Under the pieces are notes generated by a model. The model did no database searches. It was given only the letters and a program-made list of their open reading frames with translations, and was not told where the DNA came from. Source: Rhinopomastus cyanomelas (taxonomy: Eukaryota > Chordata > Aves > Bucerotiformes > Rhinopomastidae). From it: a stretch of DNA of 64,000 nt. Positions 24,801-31,869 of this stretch are shown in pieces. How positions within the stretch are numbered: position 1 is the first letter of the stretch; each line of letters starts with the position of its first letter. The translations under genes and the position numbers were made by a program. The stretch is taken from positions 1 to 64,000 of the forward strand of contig VXBP01008209.1 in the NCBI GenBank assembly GCA_013400115.1, in the 5' to 3' direction.

Positions 24801-27800
24801 CCCCATCAGCCTTTCCCTCCAGCCCCTTCCCCAGCCTTGTTGCTCCAGCCCCTCCATCTCCTTCTTGAAGTGAGGGGCCCAGCAGTGCCCCCAGGACTAG
24901 AGGGGAGCCCTCCCCAGTGCCCAGTGCAGAGGGAGAACACAGAGGGGTTTCTGGTTTCCTGGATGGAAGGTTTCTAACAGAAGGAACTTCCATCCAAGGA
25001 TGGGGAGGAGAGCACAGGGTCTAGATTTGGTGGTCACGGTTGAGGCAGCCTTTATGCCAGGAGGGTTTTCTGCCCTGTAAAGCCACTTTCATGAAGCCCA
25101 GATGAAGGGCACAGCCTTGGGCTGAAGCTCTGGCTGGAGGACAGCCCTTAGAGAATGAAAGATCCAGGGAGAAGCAGGCTGGGAAGCTGGAGGCTCTGCT
25201 TCTCCGTGTGGTGCTCTGGAGCAGAGCTCCACGAGAAACATGATCCAGCAGCAGCTTTTCTTCCTTCCCAACCACGAATCTCCTCCTGAAGCCCAACCAC
25301 AGCCTGTCTGGACGGCTTTTGCTTGGGGTTCAGGTTCCCTGACCCCAGGTGAGCTCTCCTGAGGTGATGAGGAGGAGGGGTGGGCTTTAGCCTCAGCCAG
25401 GGGAGCCACCATGAAGAGGGTGGTTCCTGCCTGAGCTCGGGGACCCTCTATGGGGGTCTCCATGCTGCTGGTGGGGCTGCCGGGAGCCCCGTAGTGGGGG
25501 GAGCATTTAGGCTGTAGCGAGCAGGACTGGAGGAGTCAGCGGCAGAGTGGCCACTGGCCGTAGGCTGGGAGCTGAGAGCTGAGCCTTGGGCTCAAACCCA
25601 ACCCCGGCAGCACTGCAGAGACAACCCAGGGCACAGTCACCTGCTTCACAGAACATTAGGGGCTGGAAGGGACCTCGAAAGATCATCTAGTCCAATCCCC
25701 ACCTGTAGAGGTTCTCCAAGGAGGCAGCACCCTTCCGTAAAGGATGAGGAAATGATCCCTGAGGTCCCTCCCAGCCTGGCACTGGGTGACTCTGTGCAGC
25801 CCAACCACGGAGCATCCAGGGAACACAACCCCACCTGCTGCCCTCCACCTGGTCATGGTGGCCACCACCATCCTGAGAGCCCCAGCAGCTGCAAGAGAAG
25901 AGTCTTGTTGCCTGAAACAGAAAACAGAGGCTCCAGGCATTTAGCTGGAGATACCCCAGAGCAGTCAAAGCCACATGCAGAGAGGTCTCATCTGTGACCT
26001 CCCTGATGGGACATGGCCTCCTATCCAAAGCAGGAGACAGGACAAGGGGCACCAGGCTGTCAGTCCTGGCTCTGCCTGACACTTACTTGGAGCTTGGCCG
26101 GACTGGATGGGCTTGTTCTTCCCACTCCTGTGCTCATGTGGGCACCAGTTCTGTCTCCAACCCGGTGACCGCTCTCTCTGTGTTTCCAGGGTCCATCACC
26201 TCCATCCGCTCCCAGCCCGTGGGAACGTCCTCCTCGCTGCGCGTCCCCGCGGAGCCCCTGCCGCTGGCAGTCCGCTCCCCCAGCCGCGACGGCCGGCACC
26301 GCTGGAAGGTCCTTCCCCACAGCGTCACCCCGCGATCTCCTGTTCTCAACAAGCTGCTGTGCAGACAGGTGAGATGCCAAGAGCCCGCAGAGGTCGACGT
26401 CTTCGTGGCCACCTGGGGTCTTTCCCTCCTTTTCCAGTCCCCTCTGGAGGTTCTTCTCCTGGAGGGTAGGATTCCCCTGTTTAGAACAAAACATTTCTGG
26501 GGCCACAAACTGGAATCTACTGGAGCTCAACAGGTGACACACGAGACAGGGTTCAGAGAATCTTCAGGTTGGAAAAGACCCCTGAGATCATTGAGTCTGA
26601 CCAGCAACCCCAGTCTACAAGGTCACCCCTAAATCACATCCCCCAGCACCACATCTCAGTGACTTTTAAACTCATCCAGGGATGGGGACTCAACCACCAC
26701 CCTGGGCAGCCCGTCCCAGTCCCTGACCAGTCTCTCCACGAAGAATCTCTTCCTGATGGCCAGTCTGACCCTCCCCTGGTGGAGCTGGAAGCCCTTCCCT
26801 CTGCTTCTGTCATTAATGACCTGTGAGCAGAGCCCAGCACCAGCATCTCTGCAGGGTCCTTTCAGAGAGCTGTAGAGAGCAATGAGGTCTCCCCTCAGTC
26901 TCCTCTTCCTCAAACTCAACAGCCCCAACTCTCTCAGTTTCTCATCACATTGATTCTCCAGGCCCTTCCCCAGCTTTGTTGCCCTCCTCTGCCCTCGCTC
27001 CAGCCCCTCGATGTCTCCCTTGTCCTGAGGTGCCCAAACCTGGACCCAGTGCTCAAGGTGCAGCCTCCCCAGTGCTGAGTGCAGGAGGACAATCACCTCC
27101 CTACTCCTGCTGGACACACAGTTGCTGATCCAGGCCAGGTTGCCACTGGCCTTCTTGGCCACCTGAGCACCCTGCTGGCTCCTATTGAGCCACTTGTCAA
27201 TGAGAACCCCCAGGTCCCTCTCTGCCAGCTGCTCTCCAGCCACCCTGACCCCAGTCTGTAGCTTCAGGGGCTGTTGGGACCAAGATGCAGGACCCCACAC
27301 ACTGAAACACAGACGACCCTCAGCCCATGGATGCAGCCTGTCCAGGTCCCTCTGTGCAGCCTCACTACCCTTCTTCTCTGTGGAGCTTCTACTCTACGAG
27401 AGAGGAGCAGAAGCCCCGAGAGCAGGTTCAGCTCCACCAGGGCTGGGAGGTGGCTGCGCTCACTGACTCAGGGGTTGGTGCTGGAGATGAGCCCAACACT
27501 ACAGAAAGACCCAGCAGATACAAGCCCTGCACCCGTCGGCCCGGGGTCTGCCTCTCCCTCGACAGGGGTGGTCTGCTGGGGGTTAGCACGATGGGGTGGG
27601 CTGCATCAGAGCCACCAACCTGCCGTGTGTCACCCCTGGAGGTGCCACTGACCTGGCAGATCCAGGGGCTCTCACCGCATCGCTCTGTCCTCACCTTCCA
27701 GGAGGCCCTTCAGACAGACTCGGTGGAGGCGCAGAGTGCGGAGCCCAAGGACAGCCGGCACGCGGAGCCTGGCGAGATGCCCCCGTCGGCAAGGCGGTCC

Positions 27801-28859
27801 CACGGCACCTTCCCTCCCAGCCCACCCGATCCCTCGGCTGCCTCCCTGGCGGGCACCCCTCCGCGCTCTGCCCCGTCCTCCCCTCATCGCCACGCCGGCC
27901 CTCTCACGCGGAAGCACAGCAGTGCCAGCCGGCCACCCAGCCCCGGCGGCAGCCAGCCCAGCCCCGAGGGCTGCCTCTTCGAGCCGTCTGACCTGGCTGA
28001 CGAGGAGGTCCGTCACATCAACAGCTCGGCCAAAGACTGGCGAGGGGAGCACTTGGACGCCGGGAGCCGCTCAGCTTCACCGTTCGTCTCCCCGGCGCCG
28101 TCACCGGTGCCCCTCAAGAACTGCAGCGCAGGCAGCCTCTCCCGGGGCAGCGGCAAGGAGAAGGACTTGAGGAAGTTCTACAGCATCGACACCAAGGGCT
28201 TCCTCGCCAAACCCAGCTGGGCAGACGACCAAAGGCGGCACTCCATCGAGATCTGCCCCTCCCTCGGCGGCGGCTCCGAGGCGCCCGCCGAGGACCGGCA
28301 GCGGTCCCCTGCCCACGTCCACGCGGAGTCCGAGTACATCCACGGAGCGCGGAGGAAGAAGAAGATGAGCCCGCCCTGCATTTCTATAGATCCTCCCGTG
28401 GAGGACGCCGGCGGGGCGGCCGCGCGCGCCAAGCCGTCGGAGAACAGCACGCTGCGGCGACGGACCCCGTCCTGCGAGCTCCCGGCTTACCGGGAGCCCC
28501 CAGAACTCGCAGAGGGCCAGCCCGGAGGGGAGCCGCTCTCCAAAGCCGAGCGCAGGGGGCAGCCCCCGTGCCGCGGCGGGGAGCACCTGGCCATCCCCAA
28601 CTTCTCCTTCGAGCAGGCGGACAGCGGCAGCTCCGTGAGCGGCCTCTCGGATCTCCTCCTGGGCAGCGGGCAGAGCCCCGGGGACTCGCGGCAGGACCCC
28701 GCTGCGGCCGAACTGAGGAAACCCGACCGTTCCAAAACGCGGCGGGGCAGCGGCGAGAGAGACCAGGAGCTCCTGGCCACCGCTAAGAGCCCCCTGCGGA
28801 AGCGGGACTTGGTCCCCGTGACTCTTGCGACAGAAGAAGACATCGACGACCCAGTATAG
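651..28859 (+). CDS. CACNA1I: T-type calcium channel alpha1 subunit, CACNA1I (Cav3.3)-type, 3' part, 11 exons
   Basis: Pore-forming subunit of a low-voltage-activated T-type calcium channel of the plasma membrane, known mainly from neurons. Exons: 651-843, 7986-8137, 11696-11805, 13224-13357, 13885-13955, 16887-16965, 18556-18677, 19898-20230, 21933-22116, 26190-26368, 27702-28859. All have AG acceptors and GT donors, and the phases match throughout (2715 bases, 904 codons plus stop). The product runs IIIS6, IVS1-S6 with the pore Asp (GDNWNG), then a tail of about 540 residues ending DDPV. The subtype call rests on remembered human CACNA1I features: KAQRRPYYADYSP at the III-IV linker, DTLREC-REDKHCLSYLP in the repeat IV pore exon, LPNDSYMFRPVVPA and KKKMSPPCIS in the tail, and the DDPV end. 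CACNA1G and CACNA1H differ at these sites. The 5' two thirds lie left of the window. Its neighbourhood (B9D1, EPN2) is not the human CACNA1I neighbourhood; see findings. Confidence 0.95.
850..2519. other. Intronic sequence without recognised features
   Basis: Unique-looking DNA in the 7.1-kb intron after the IIIS6 exon. Its open frames are short, overlap on both strands and resemble nothing I recognise. No splice-flanked channel exon was found. Confidence 0.6.
2520..2706 (+). mobile_element. CR1 3' fragment, internally deleted
   Basis: catcctggggtggattagaa is joined directly to the tail ggtcccttccaatccctaat. Confidence 0.85.
2833..2915 (-). mobile_element. CR1 3' end
   Basis: Antisense tail ggctggaagggaccttaaag with the ccatgggcagggacacc extension. 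Confidence 0.85.
3620..3868 (+). mobile_element. CR1 3' fragment
   Basis: Sense; ggttgcccagggagggagtt through gatgacctctggaggtccct. Confidence 0.9.
3871..3975 (-). mobile_element. CR1 3' end
   Basis: Antisense tail agaatcatagaatcatccag, abutting the previous copy tail to tail. Confidence 0.85.
4371..4440 (-). mobile_element. CR1 3' end, short
   Basis: aatcattaaggttggagg followed by cctctagtccagctc, an older diverged copy. Confidence 0.75.
4502..4602. repeat. Tandem repeat, about 28 bp, four copies
   Basis: Unit ggctgatgttgggtctcatc followed by ccagtt, repeated four times with small length changes in an intron of the channel gene. Confidence 0.9.
5575..5780 (+). mobile_element. Rearranged CR1 3' ends
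   Basis: Three successive sense tails (5632, 5700 and 5730 area) that look like nested insertion or partial duplication. Confidence 0.85.
5629..5629. other. Single ambiguous base
   Basis: One n inside a CR1 fragment, at a point where two CR1 tails abut. Confidence 0.99.
6198..6391 (-). mobile_element. CR1 3' fragment
   Basis: Antisense, little-diverged copy: gggaagggacctcagaaggt through ccagggctctggcacc. Confidence 0.9.
6400..6709 (+). mobile_element. Two CR1 3' fragments in series
   Basis: A short tail (6400-6453) followed by a second sense fragment (6455-6709) of the gcccagagaggggatgg subfamily. Confidence 0.9.
7006..7290 (-). mobile_element. CR1 3' fragment, composite
   Basis: Antisense tail of one subfamily joined at about 7123 to the ttgttccctgcccttgggaa body of another. 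Confidence 0.85.
7986..8137 (+). CDS. CACNA1I: CACNA1I exon: III-IV linker and IVS1
   Basis: Joins the preceding exon in the middle of a Lys codon, giving RRKAQRRPYYADYSPARK, then CTSHYLDLFITFIIGVNV (IVS1) and MEHYNQPK. The linker lacks the extra alternatively spliced residues I remember from CACNA1G, which supports the alpha1I type. Ends at a codon boundary before gtgaga. Confidence 0.96.
8269..8633 (-). mobile_element. CR1 3' fragment, left arm of an inverted pair
   Basis: Antisense tail at 8270, body through ctctacaact region to gaggtctcccctcagcctct. Confidence 0.95.
8634..9030 (+). mobile_element. CR1 3' fragment, right arm of an inverted pair
   Basis: Sense copy of the same subfamily, meeting the left arm head to head; tail at 8985-9030. 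Confidence 0.95.
9795..10020 (+). mobile_element. CR1 3' fragment
   Basis: Sense; ggaagggttcaaggtcaact and the variant tail gagctctgaggtcccttaca. Confidence 0.85.
10171..10265 (+). pseudogene. CACNA1I: Decayed partial copy of the CACNA1I IVS2 exon with its splice donor
   Basis: Positions 10172-10226 match 11759-11812, the last part of the IVS2 exon plus gtgagagt, with about five differences in 55 bases. Weaker similarity runs on to ggggtagag in the intron. The copy lacks the 5' half of the exon. In the channel frame it reads VLKLVAFGF and then TGA where the real exon has CGA (Arg), so it cannot be used as an exon. It lies on the same strand, 1.6 kb upstream of the functional exon, between CR1 pieces. 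Confidence 0.85.
10270..11065 (-). mobile_element. Cluster of four antisense CR1 fragments
   Basis: Tails at about 10270, 10336 and 10881, and a tailless piece at 10775-10880. The 10336-10770 copy is the longest and least diverged. Confidence 0.9.
11388..11453 (-). mobile_element. CR1 3' end, short
   Basis: ggttggaagggacctcgaga and catccagttcgatcccc only; 240 bases upstream of the IVS2 exon. Confidence 0.9.
11696..11805 (+). CDS. CACNA1I: CACNA1I exon: IVS2
   Basis: Begins SLDEALKYCNYVFTIVF and contains IVS2, ending GFRRFFKD plus two bases of the Arg codon before gtgaga. Its 3' part and donor have a decayed copy about 1.6 kb upstream (10171-10265). Confidence 0.96.
11863..12228 (+). mobile_element. 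CR1 3' fragment with internal deletion
   Basis: Sense body from aagaaggacaacagcatcct, jumping at about 12170 straight to the tail; begins about 60 bases after the IVS2 donor. Confidence 0.9.
12484..12708 (-). mobile_element. CR1 3' fragment
   Basis: Antisense; ggattggaagggaccttgaa through cttctcacattgatgtgg. Confidence 0.9.
12840..13053 (+). mobile_element. CR1 3' fragment
   Basis: Sense; gaaggaccttcttctcaatg through cccttccaacccctaatg. Confidence 0.9.
13224..13357 (+). CDS. CACNA1I: CACNA1I exon: IVS3 and first half of IVS4
   Basis: Encodes RWNQLDLAIVLLSIVGITL (IVS3), the short loop EEIEMNAALPINPT and the start of the voltage sensor IIRIMRVLRIAR, with Arg at every third position. Splits a Val codon at its 3' end. 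Confidence 0.97.
13385..16000. other. Introns around the IVS4 exon with little repeat content
   Basis: Apart from the 71-base exon at 13885, I see only a short gaaa run near 14475 and no CR1 until about 16 kb. The frames in 14.8-15.9 kb are not recognisable. Confidence 0.6.
13885..13955 (+). CDS. CACNA1I: CACNA1I exon: end of IVS4 and S4-S5 linker
   Basis: Short 71-base exon encoding [20 protein letters not shown] and ALPQ, which completes the voltage sensor and the helix coupling it to the gate. Acceptor ccttgtag, donor gtaagc. Confidence 0.96.
15998..16129 (-). repeat. CR1-linked unique segment, copy 1
   Basis: About 130 bases matching the reverse complement of 45776-45897 (for example cttctctgctgcgtggcagc, ccactggccaac). 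Flanked on both sides by antisense CR1 tails, the left one decayed (attagggatgggta). Confidence 0.8.
16130..16320 (-). mobile_element. CR1 3' fragment, internally deleted
   Basis: Antisense tail joined directly to the ttgatcaacatccatggggt body. Preceded by the transduction-like segment at 15998-16129. Confidence 0.9.
16330..16645 (+). mobile_element. CR1 3' fragment
   Basis: Sense; ggtgggtgtgaggaggatgg to the tail ctctgtgattctgtgag, in inverted orientation to the preceding copy. Confidence 0.95.
16887..16965 (+). CDS. CACNA1I: CACNA1I exon: IVS5
   Basis: Encodes [20 protein letters not shown] and ELFGKL, the IVS5 helix and the start of the pore turret. Acceptor ccttgtgtag, donor gtgagt, phase 1 out. 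Confidence 0.96.
17611..18135 (-). mobile_element. Two antisense CR1 fragments of another subfamily
   Basis: A short tail at 17611-17669, then a copy of about 460 bases with ctgtgggcagtgacacctct and gggcagctgttccagtgcct. Confidence 0.9.
18556..18677 (+). CDS. CACNA1I: CACNA1I exon: repeat IV pore loop and selectivity Asp
   Basis: Encodes DCSEDNPCEGLSRHATF, then [20 protein letters not shown]. The Asp of TGDNWNG is the repeat IV residue of the EEDD selectivity ring typical of T-type channels. High-voltage-activated channels have Glu there. Confidence 0.97.
18775..19352 (+). mobile_element. CR1 3' fragment, about 580 bp
   Basis: Sense; cactggggagaccccacatg, caggctgaacaagttggggt and the tail ggaactgggtgatctgacag. 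Confidence 0.95.
19420..19757 (+). mobile_element. CR1 3' fragment
   Basis: Sense, same subfamily as the 8634 copy; tail ggtcttttccaacctgaatg, 140 bases before the IVS6 exon. Confidence 0.95.
19898..20230 (+). CDS. CACNA1I: CACNA1I exon: IVS6 and proximal C-terminal tail
   Basis: Encodes DTLRECTREDKHCLSYLP, IVS6 (YFVTFVLIAQFVLVNVVVAV), the conserved LMKHLEESNKEAKEDAE helix behind the gate, and a Gly/Ser-rich variable stretch. Two phase-0 donors are available: cag|gtgaag ending the exon at 20212 and ctg|gtaaga ending it at 20230. Both keep the frame; I list the longer one. Confidence 0.9.
20725..20950 (-). mobile_element. CR1 3' fragment
   Basis: Antisense; aatcatagaatcactgg with ccctgggcagcctcttccaa. 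Confidence 0.85.
21114..21440 (-). mobile_element. Three CR1 3' ends in tandem
   Basis: Antisense tails begin at about 21114, 21213 and 21306, each cut off at the cacaggaaca or cagtca point, then the next begins. Confidence 0.9.
21933..22116 (+). CDS. CACNA1I: CACNA1I exon: C-terminal tail, SRMHSLPNDSYMF segment
   Basis: Begins ASAASPRPQDSQTLLTVRK and contains ISVSRMHSLPNDSYMFRPVV and LHEVEMETY, blocks closely matching the alpha1I tail as I remember it. Ends in phase 1 before gtaccg. Confidence 0.94.
22439..23404. repeat. 55-bp minisatellite inside a CR1 copy, with assembly gap
   Basis: Unit of about 55 bases: one to three short blocks (tagatgaccactaccaa type), then ccagagcagagcctgg and tctga. 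It spans 22439-22806, is interrupted by Ns and resumes at 23342. The gagcagagcctgg core is also part of the CR1 sequence on both sides, so the array probably grew from within the CR1 insertion. It lies in the intron between the 21933 and 26190 exons. Confidence 0.9.
22807..23341. other. Assembly gap (run of N)
   Basis: 535 unresolved bases inside the minisatellite, so the true length is unknown. Reading frames reported across it are meaningless. Confidence 0.99.
24305..24935 (-). mobile_element. CR1 fragments, ccctctgagctcagccag subfamily
   Basis: A 45-base body piece, then a full antisense 3' fragment from 24434. Confidence 0.9.
25645..25715 (-). mobile_element. CR1 3' end, short
   Basis: gaacattaggggctggaagg through catctagtccaatcccc. 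Confidence 0.9.
26190..26368 (+). CDS. CACNA1I: CACNA1I exon: Ser/Pro/Arg-rich tail segment
   Basis: Encodes GSITSIRSQPVGTSSSLRVP and ends RSPVLNKLLCRQ at a codon boundary before gtgaga. The order GS-S-I/V, SP-R, LLCRQ parallels the human alpha1I tail from memory; the rest is poorly conserved. Confidence 0.92.
26555..27375 (-). mobile_element. Longest CR1 fragment, with C-terminal part of ORF2
   Basis: About 0.8 kb antisense. The minus-strand frame 27300-26656 stays open for about 214 codons with CR1 reverse-transcriptase C-terminal features (LHSALGRLHLEHWVQ, LRRDLIALYSSLKG-like). It ends 330 bases before the last CACNA1I exon. Confidence 0.9.
27702..28859 (+). CDS. CACNA1I: CACNA1I terminal coding exon: distal tail and stop
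   Basis: Encodes 385 residues, opening EALQTDSVEAQ. The frame is open for another 125 codons upstream, but those belong to intron and CR1 sequence; the ag at 27700-27701 and the homology set the start. Blocks: KFYSIDTKGF, SWADDQRRHSIEICPS, RRKKKMSPPCISIDPP, LRRRTPSCELP and a final TEEDIDDPV. The last residues D-x-V fit a class III PDZ-ligand pattern. GC is very high. RRHSIE retains a CACNA1G-like basic/Ser motif. Confidence 0.95.
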   Translation, partial: EALQTDSVEAQSAEPKDSRHAEPGEMPPSARRSHGTFPPSPPDPSAASLAGTPPRSAPSSPHRHAGPLTRKHSSASRPPSPGGSQPSPEGCLFEPSDLADEEVRHINSSAKDWRGEHLDAGSRSASPFVSPAPSPVPLKNCSAGSLSRGSGKEKDLRKFYSIDTKGFLAKPSWADDQRRHSIEICPSLGGGSEAPAEDRQRSPAHVHAESEYIHGARRKKKMSPPCISIDPPVEDAGGAAARAKPSENSTLRRRTPSCELPAYREPPELAEGQPGGEPLSKAERRGQPPCRGGEHLAIPNFSFEQADSGSSVSGLSDLLLGSGQSPGDSRQDPAAAELRKPDRSKTRRGSGERDQELLATAKSPLRKRDLVPVTLATEEDIDDPV

Positions 28860-29300
28860 CTGCTGGGACGGGGGACGCGGGGTGGGTCTCAAGGGCTTGA
28901 CACCAGTGTGGGTTTCCCGGAGCGAAGGGGGCCGAGCGCCCCGACAGGCACCCTGGCGGCTGCTCTCGCGCTCTCCGTTGGGTTTCCTTGGCCCTTTGTT
29001 GCCGTCGCCTCTTCCTAAGCGCTGGGGAGGGCTGCAAGGAGGAGCCCCGACCACCCTCACACTCACGCAGAGAGAGAGGGGGGGAGAGAGGCAAAAACAC
29101 AACCGAATGGCTGGATGAACCCAGGGTGGGGTTTGGGGTCGGGGAGAGGATTTGCCAGGTGGTTTTGGGGGGTTTCCCTTCTAAAGGGGAAGGCGAGCTC
29201 GATCCCTGGGTTGGGAGAGTCGCTTCGTTCCTGCCGCCCGCTTTTCTCTGTGGCCTCAGTCACGTTGATTTGGGTTCGAGGTGGTGGTGGGATGTTGGGG

Positions 29301-29690
29301 GTCAGTTGGGATTTGGGGGATGTTCTATGGGTTTCATCACTCTGTTGGGGTTTCTCAGGTGAGTTTTGAGGGTGTTGGTTTTGTTGAGTGGGGTTTTAAT
29401 TTTCAAAGACGCTCCACTTCAACCAAGGAACCTTCTGGAGACATCACGTTCCGCGCGGGAGCACCCCTACTCACCCCAGGGTTGATGATGGGATCCGTTG
29501 GGATTTGGGGGATGCTCTTTGGGTTTCATCGCTCTCTTGGGGCATCTCAGGTGGGTTTTTAGGGCTTTCTTATGCGAGTGGGGTTTGAACCTTCGCAGAC
29601 GCTCCGCTTTACCCGAAGCCCCTTCTGGAGTCACCGCATCCCGCACGCGGCAGGACCCGGGGCTGGTGGTGGTGGGTGAACTGGGAGCTG
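29301..29690 (+). repeat. Diverged tandem duplication, about 192 bp, in the CACNA1I 3' UTR
   Basis: ttgggatttgggggatg followed by tgggtttcatc occurs at 29306 and 29498. The similarity continues through gacgctcc and ccttctgga, so two copies of about 190 bases lie head to tail. Confidence 0.8.
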
Positions 29691-30039
29691 TCCATCGCTC
29701 CACACGTCAGCAGCTGCACAAACAGAAACCCCTGTCTGTGAGATGCAGCCACAGACCGACAAAGGAGAAAAGAAAACCCCAAGACACCCCCCAAAAAGAT
29801 GATGACAAACCTCTCTCTTCATATTTGTCTAGATAATCAATCCTGGTTTCTGCACTGGGTGGGACCCCGCTGCCGGCTGGGGGTTCCCTGGGCTTGACGT
29901 GGAATCCGTTACTGTGGCCACTCGCTCACTGGGGGGGTTTTTCTCCCGGAATATTTCTCTTCTTTCTTCACTGCCATTTGATTAAATTATTGTTCTTTAT
30001 CCTCTCATCGCCTTCAGTGCCCTTCAGCTTCTTCCTCTT

Positions 30040-30190
30040 GGTCCCTTCAGCTTCTTCCTCTCATCCCTCCAGCCTCCTCCTCTCATCCCCTCCAGCCTCC
30101 TCCTCTCATCCCCTCCAGCCTCCTCCTCTCATCCCCTCCAGCCTCTTCCTCTCATCCCCTCCAGGTTCCTCCTCTCATCCCCTCCAGCTG
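30040..30190 (+). repeat. Pyrimidine-rich tandem repeat, about 23 bp
   Basis: Five to six copies of a unit built on ctcctctcatcccctccagc, with small variations, on the sense strand of the channel 3' UTR. Confidence 0.9.
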
Positions 30191-30566
30191 TCACCTTGTT
30201 CCCTCCACCAGCGTCACTTCCACAGCCAATGCTTCCGCCGTCTCTCGCTCTCCTCTTCCCGTTGTCCCCCAGCTCTCCTCCTGAACACAGAAAACGATCC
30301 AAAATGAACCAAATCTCTACTGAACCGTAGCCAGTGCAATAATGAGTTCCTCATCCTTGTCTCTGCGACCATCCTGTTGCTTATTTTTACCTCTTTTCTC
30401 CCGTCGATAACTAAAATTCAGGTGAAGCGTCGCAATAATCTGAACCTAATGGGGGGAAAATGATGGGAAAGGTCTGTTCACAGAGATTAAAGTGGAAAAA
30501 CAAAACCCCAAATAAAGAGAAAATGGTTTAAGAAATGGATTTTGTTTCCTGCAGGTCAAAGCCAAT

Positions 30567-30725
30567 CGCTGATGCAGGAGGTTGAGATATAAAGAGCTGC
30601 TCTGGGTGATGCAGGAGGTTGAGGTGTAAAGAGCTGCTCTAGGTGATGCAGGAGGTTGAGGTGTAAAGAGCTGCTCTAGGTGATGCAGGAGGTTGAGATG
30701 TAAAGAGCTGCTCTGGGTGATGCTC
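30567..30725 (+). repeat. Tandem repeat, about 38 bp, four copies
   Basis: Unit begins gatgcaggaggttgag and continues gtaaagagctgctct; four nearly identical copies. The near identity points to recent expansion. Confidence 0.9.
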
Positions 30726-31166
30726 TCAGAGCCCTTCAGCTGAACCTCACAGCACCCCTTTGAAACCCCAAAGGGTTCCCATCCCATTCGCTCTCTTCCC
30801 GTTGGGTCTTCCCTCAGCACCTGCATTCACCTCCCAGTGCCCCCTCCAGCTCCATCTGAGAAGCCTCTAGAGGAACTCAGGTCGCCCATTAACCCCCTTA
30901 TTTTCATTTCTAGACCTTAGGGGAGGCAGTTTGGGGGTCAACTTTGCTTCCCTCAGCCTCCTGTCGCTGCTCCCTCCTCACCTCATCTCTCAGCAGCAGC
31001 GGGTCCGTCACGAGGGGTGAAAACAAGAAGACCCTGTGAAAAACGGGACCGGGGCAGTGGTCTCTGCTGGGTTGGTCCCGAGCCGCCTCACGTTCGAGCC
31101 TTCACGTTTATCTTCTGTTATTTATGCATCCATGACGCCGACAGACCTGTATCTTGTTTCACATGT

Positions 31167-31172
31167 ATTAAA
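31167..31172 (+). terminator. CACNA1I: Candidate poly(A) signal of CACNA1I
   Basis: ATTAAA in an AT-rich pocket at the end of the CR1-free stretch. Two alternatives lie about 0.7 kb upstream (30486, 30511). Confidence 0.45.
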
Positions 31173-31224
31173 CTGTATAAACTGGAAGTGCAGCCTGAGT
31201 CTGTGGAGCTGGGTAGGAGCACGG

Positions 31225-31800
31225 GGACCCCCAAAGGGCACCCAGTCCAACGCCCCCCCTCCCTACACCAGCACTCACCGACCCAGGTCGCCCGCAGCCC
31301 CAGCCAGCCTGACCTGGAGCGGCTCCGCGGATGGAGCCTCCCCAGCCTCTCTGCGCAGCCTGTTTGGGGGATCCCCCACCCTCAGACTGAACAACTGCTC
31401 CCTCCTGTCCAGCCTCACTCTGCCCTTTTCTAGCTGCAAACCAGGACCCCTCATCCTGTCATTCCCTGCCCTTGGGAACAGCCTTCTCCAGCCCCTTTCA
31501 GGGATGGGGAGGTCACTAGAAGGTCCCCCCCCAGAGCCTTCTCCTCTCCAGGCTGAACAACCCCAACTCTCCCAGCCTGTCCCCAGAGCAGAGGGGCTCC
31601 AGCCTTCTGAGTGTTTTCTTCTTGAGCAGGTCCTCAACTTTCTTGCACTGGGGGCTCCCCTTCCCATGTCTCTGGTCTTGGTTCCCACAAACAAATCCCT
31701 CTGAGCAGCCTGCTCCAACAGCTCCTCACCCTTCCTGTGCTGGGGGCTCCAGAGCCAAGACCTCCAGACAGCACCTCCTCCAGCCCATCCAGACAGCATC
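31225..31800 (-). mobile_element. CR1 3' fragment
   Basis: Antisense; caaagggcacccagtccaac through cttctcctctccaggctgaa and ggggctccagccttctgag. Confidence 0.9.
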
Positions 31801-31869
31801 CCCCAGTGTGGAGGTCCTGACCCCACTCGCAGCATCCCCCAAAACCTCTCTTCTCTGTGTGGCCTCGTA

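Larger units (their letters stand above)
28860..31190 (+). other. CACNA1I: CACNA1I 3' UTR (probable extent)
   Basis: Between the stop and the first downstream CR1 (31225) there are no CR1 copies, which suggests transcribed, constrained DNA. Candidate poly(A) signals are attaaa at 30486, aataaa at 30511 and attaaa at 31167-31172. The last sits just before the CR1-rich intergenic region and is my preferred end. Contains the repeats at 29301-29690, 30040-30190 and 30567-30725. Confidence 0.6.

Noticed and set aside
27327..27701. Upstream extension of the last CACNA1I frame (125 further open codons)
   Set aside because: It overlaps the end of a CR1 fragment and an intron. The acceptor at 27700-27701 and the homology to the alpha1I tail start exactly at 27702.
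651..28859. Assignment of the channel to CACNA1G or CACNA1H
   Set aside because: The III-IV linker, the repeat IV pore exon, the SRMHSLPNDSYMF and KKKMSPPCIS blocks and the DDPV end all fit CACNA1I as remembered and not the other two.
29281..29562. 93-codon frame after the channel stop
   Set aside because: Its apparent internal repeat is only the 192-bp DNA duplication in the 3' UTR; no start context or domain.
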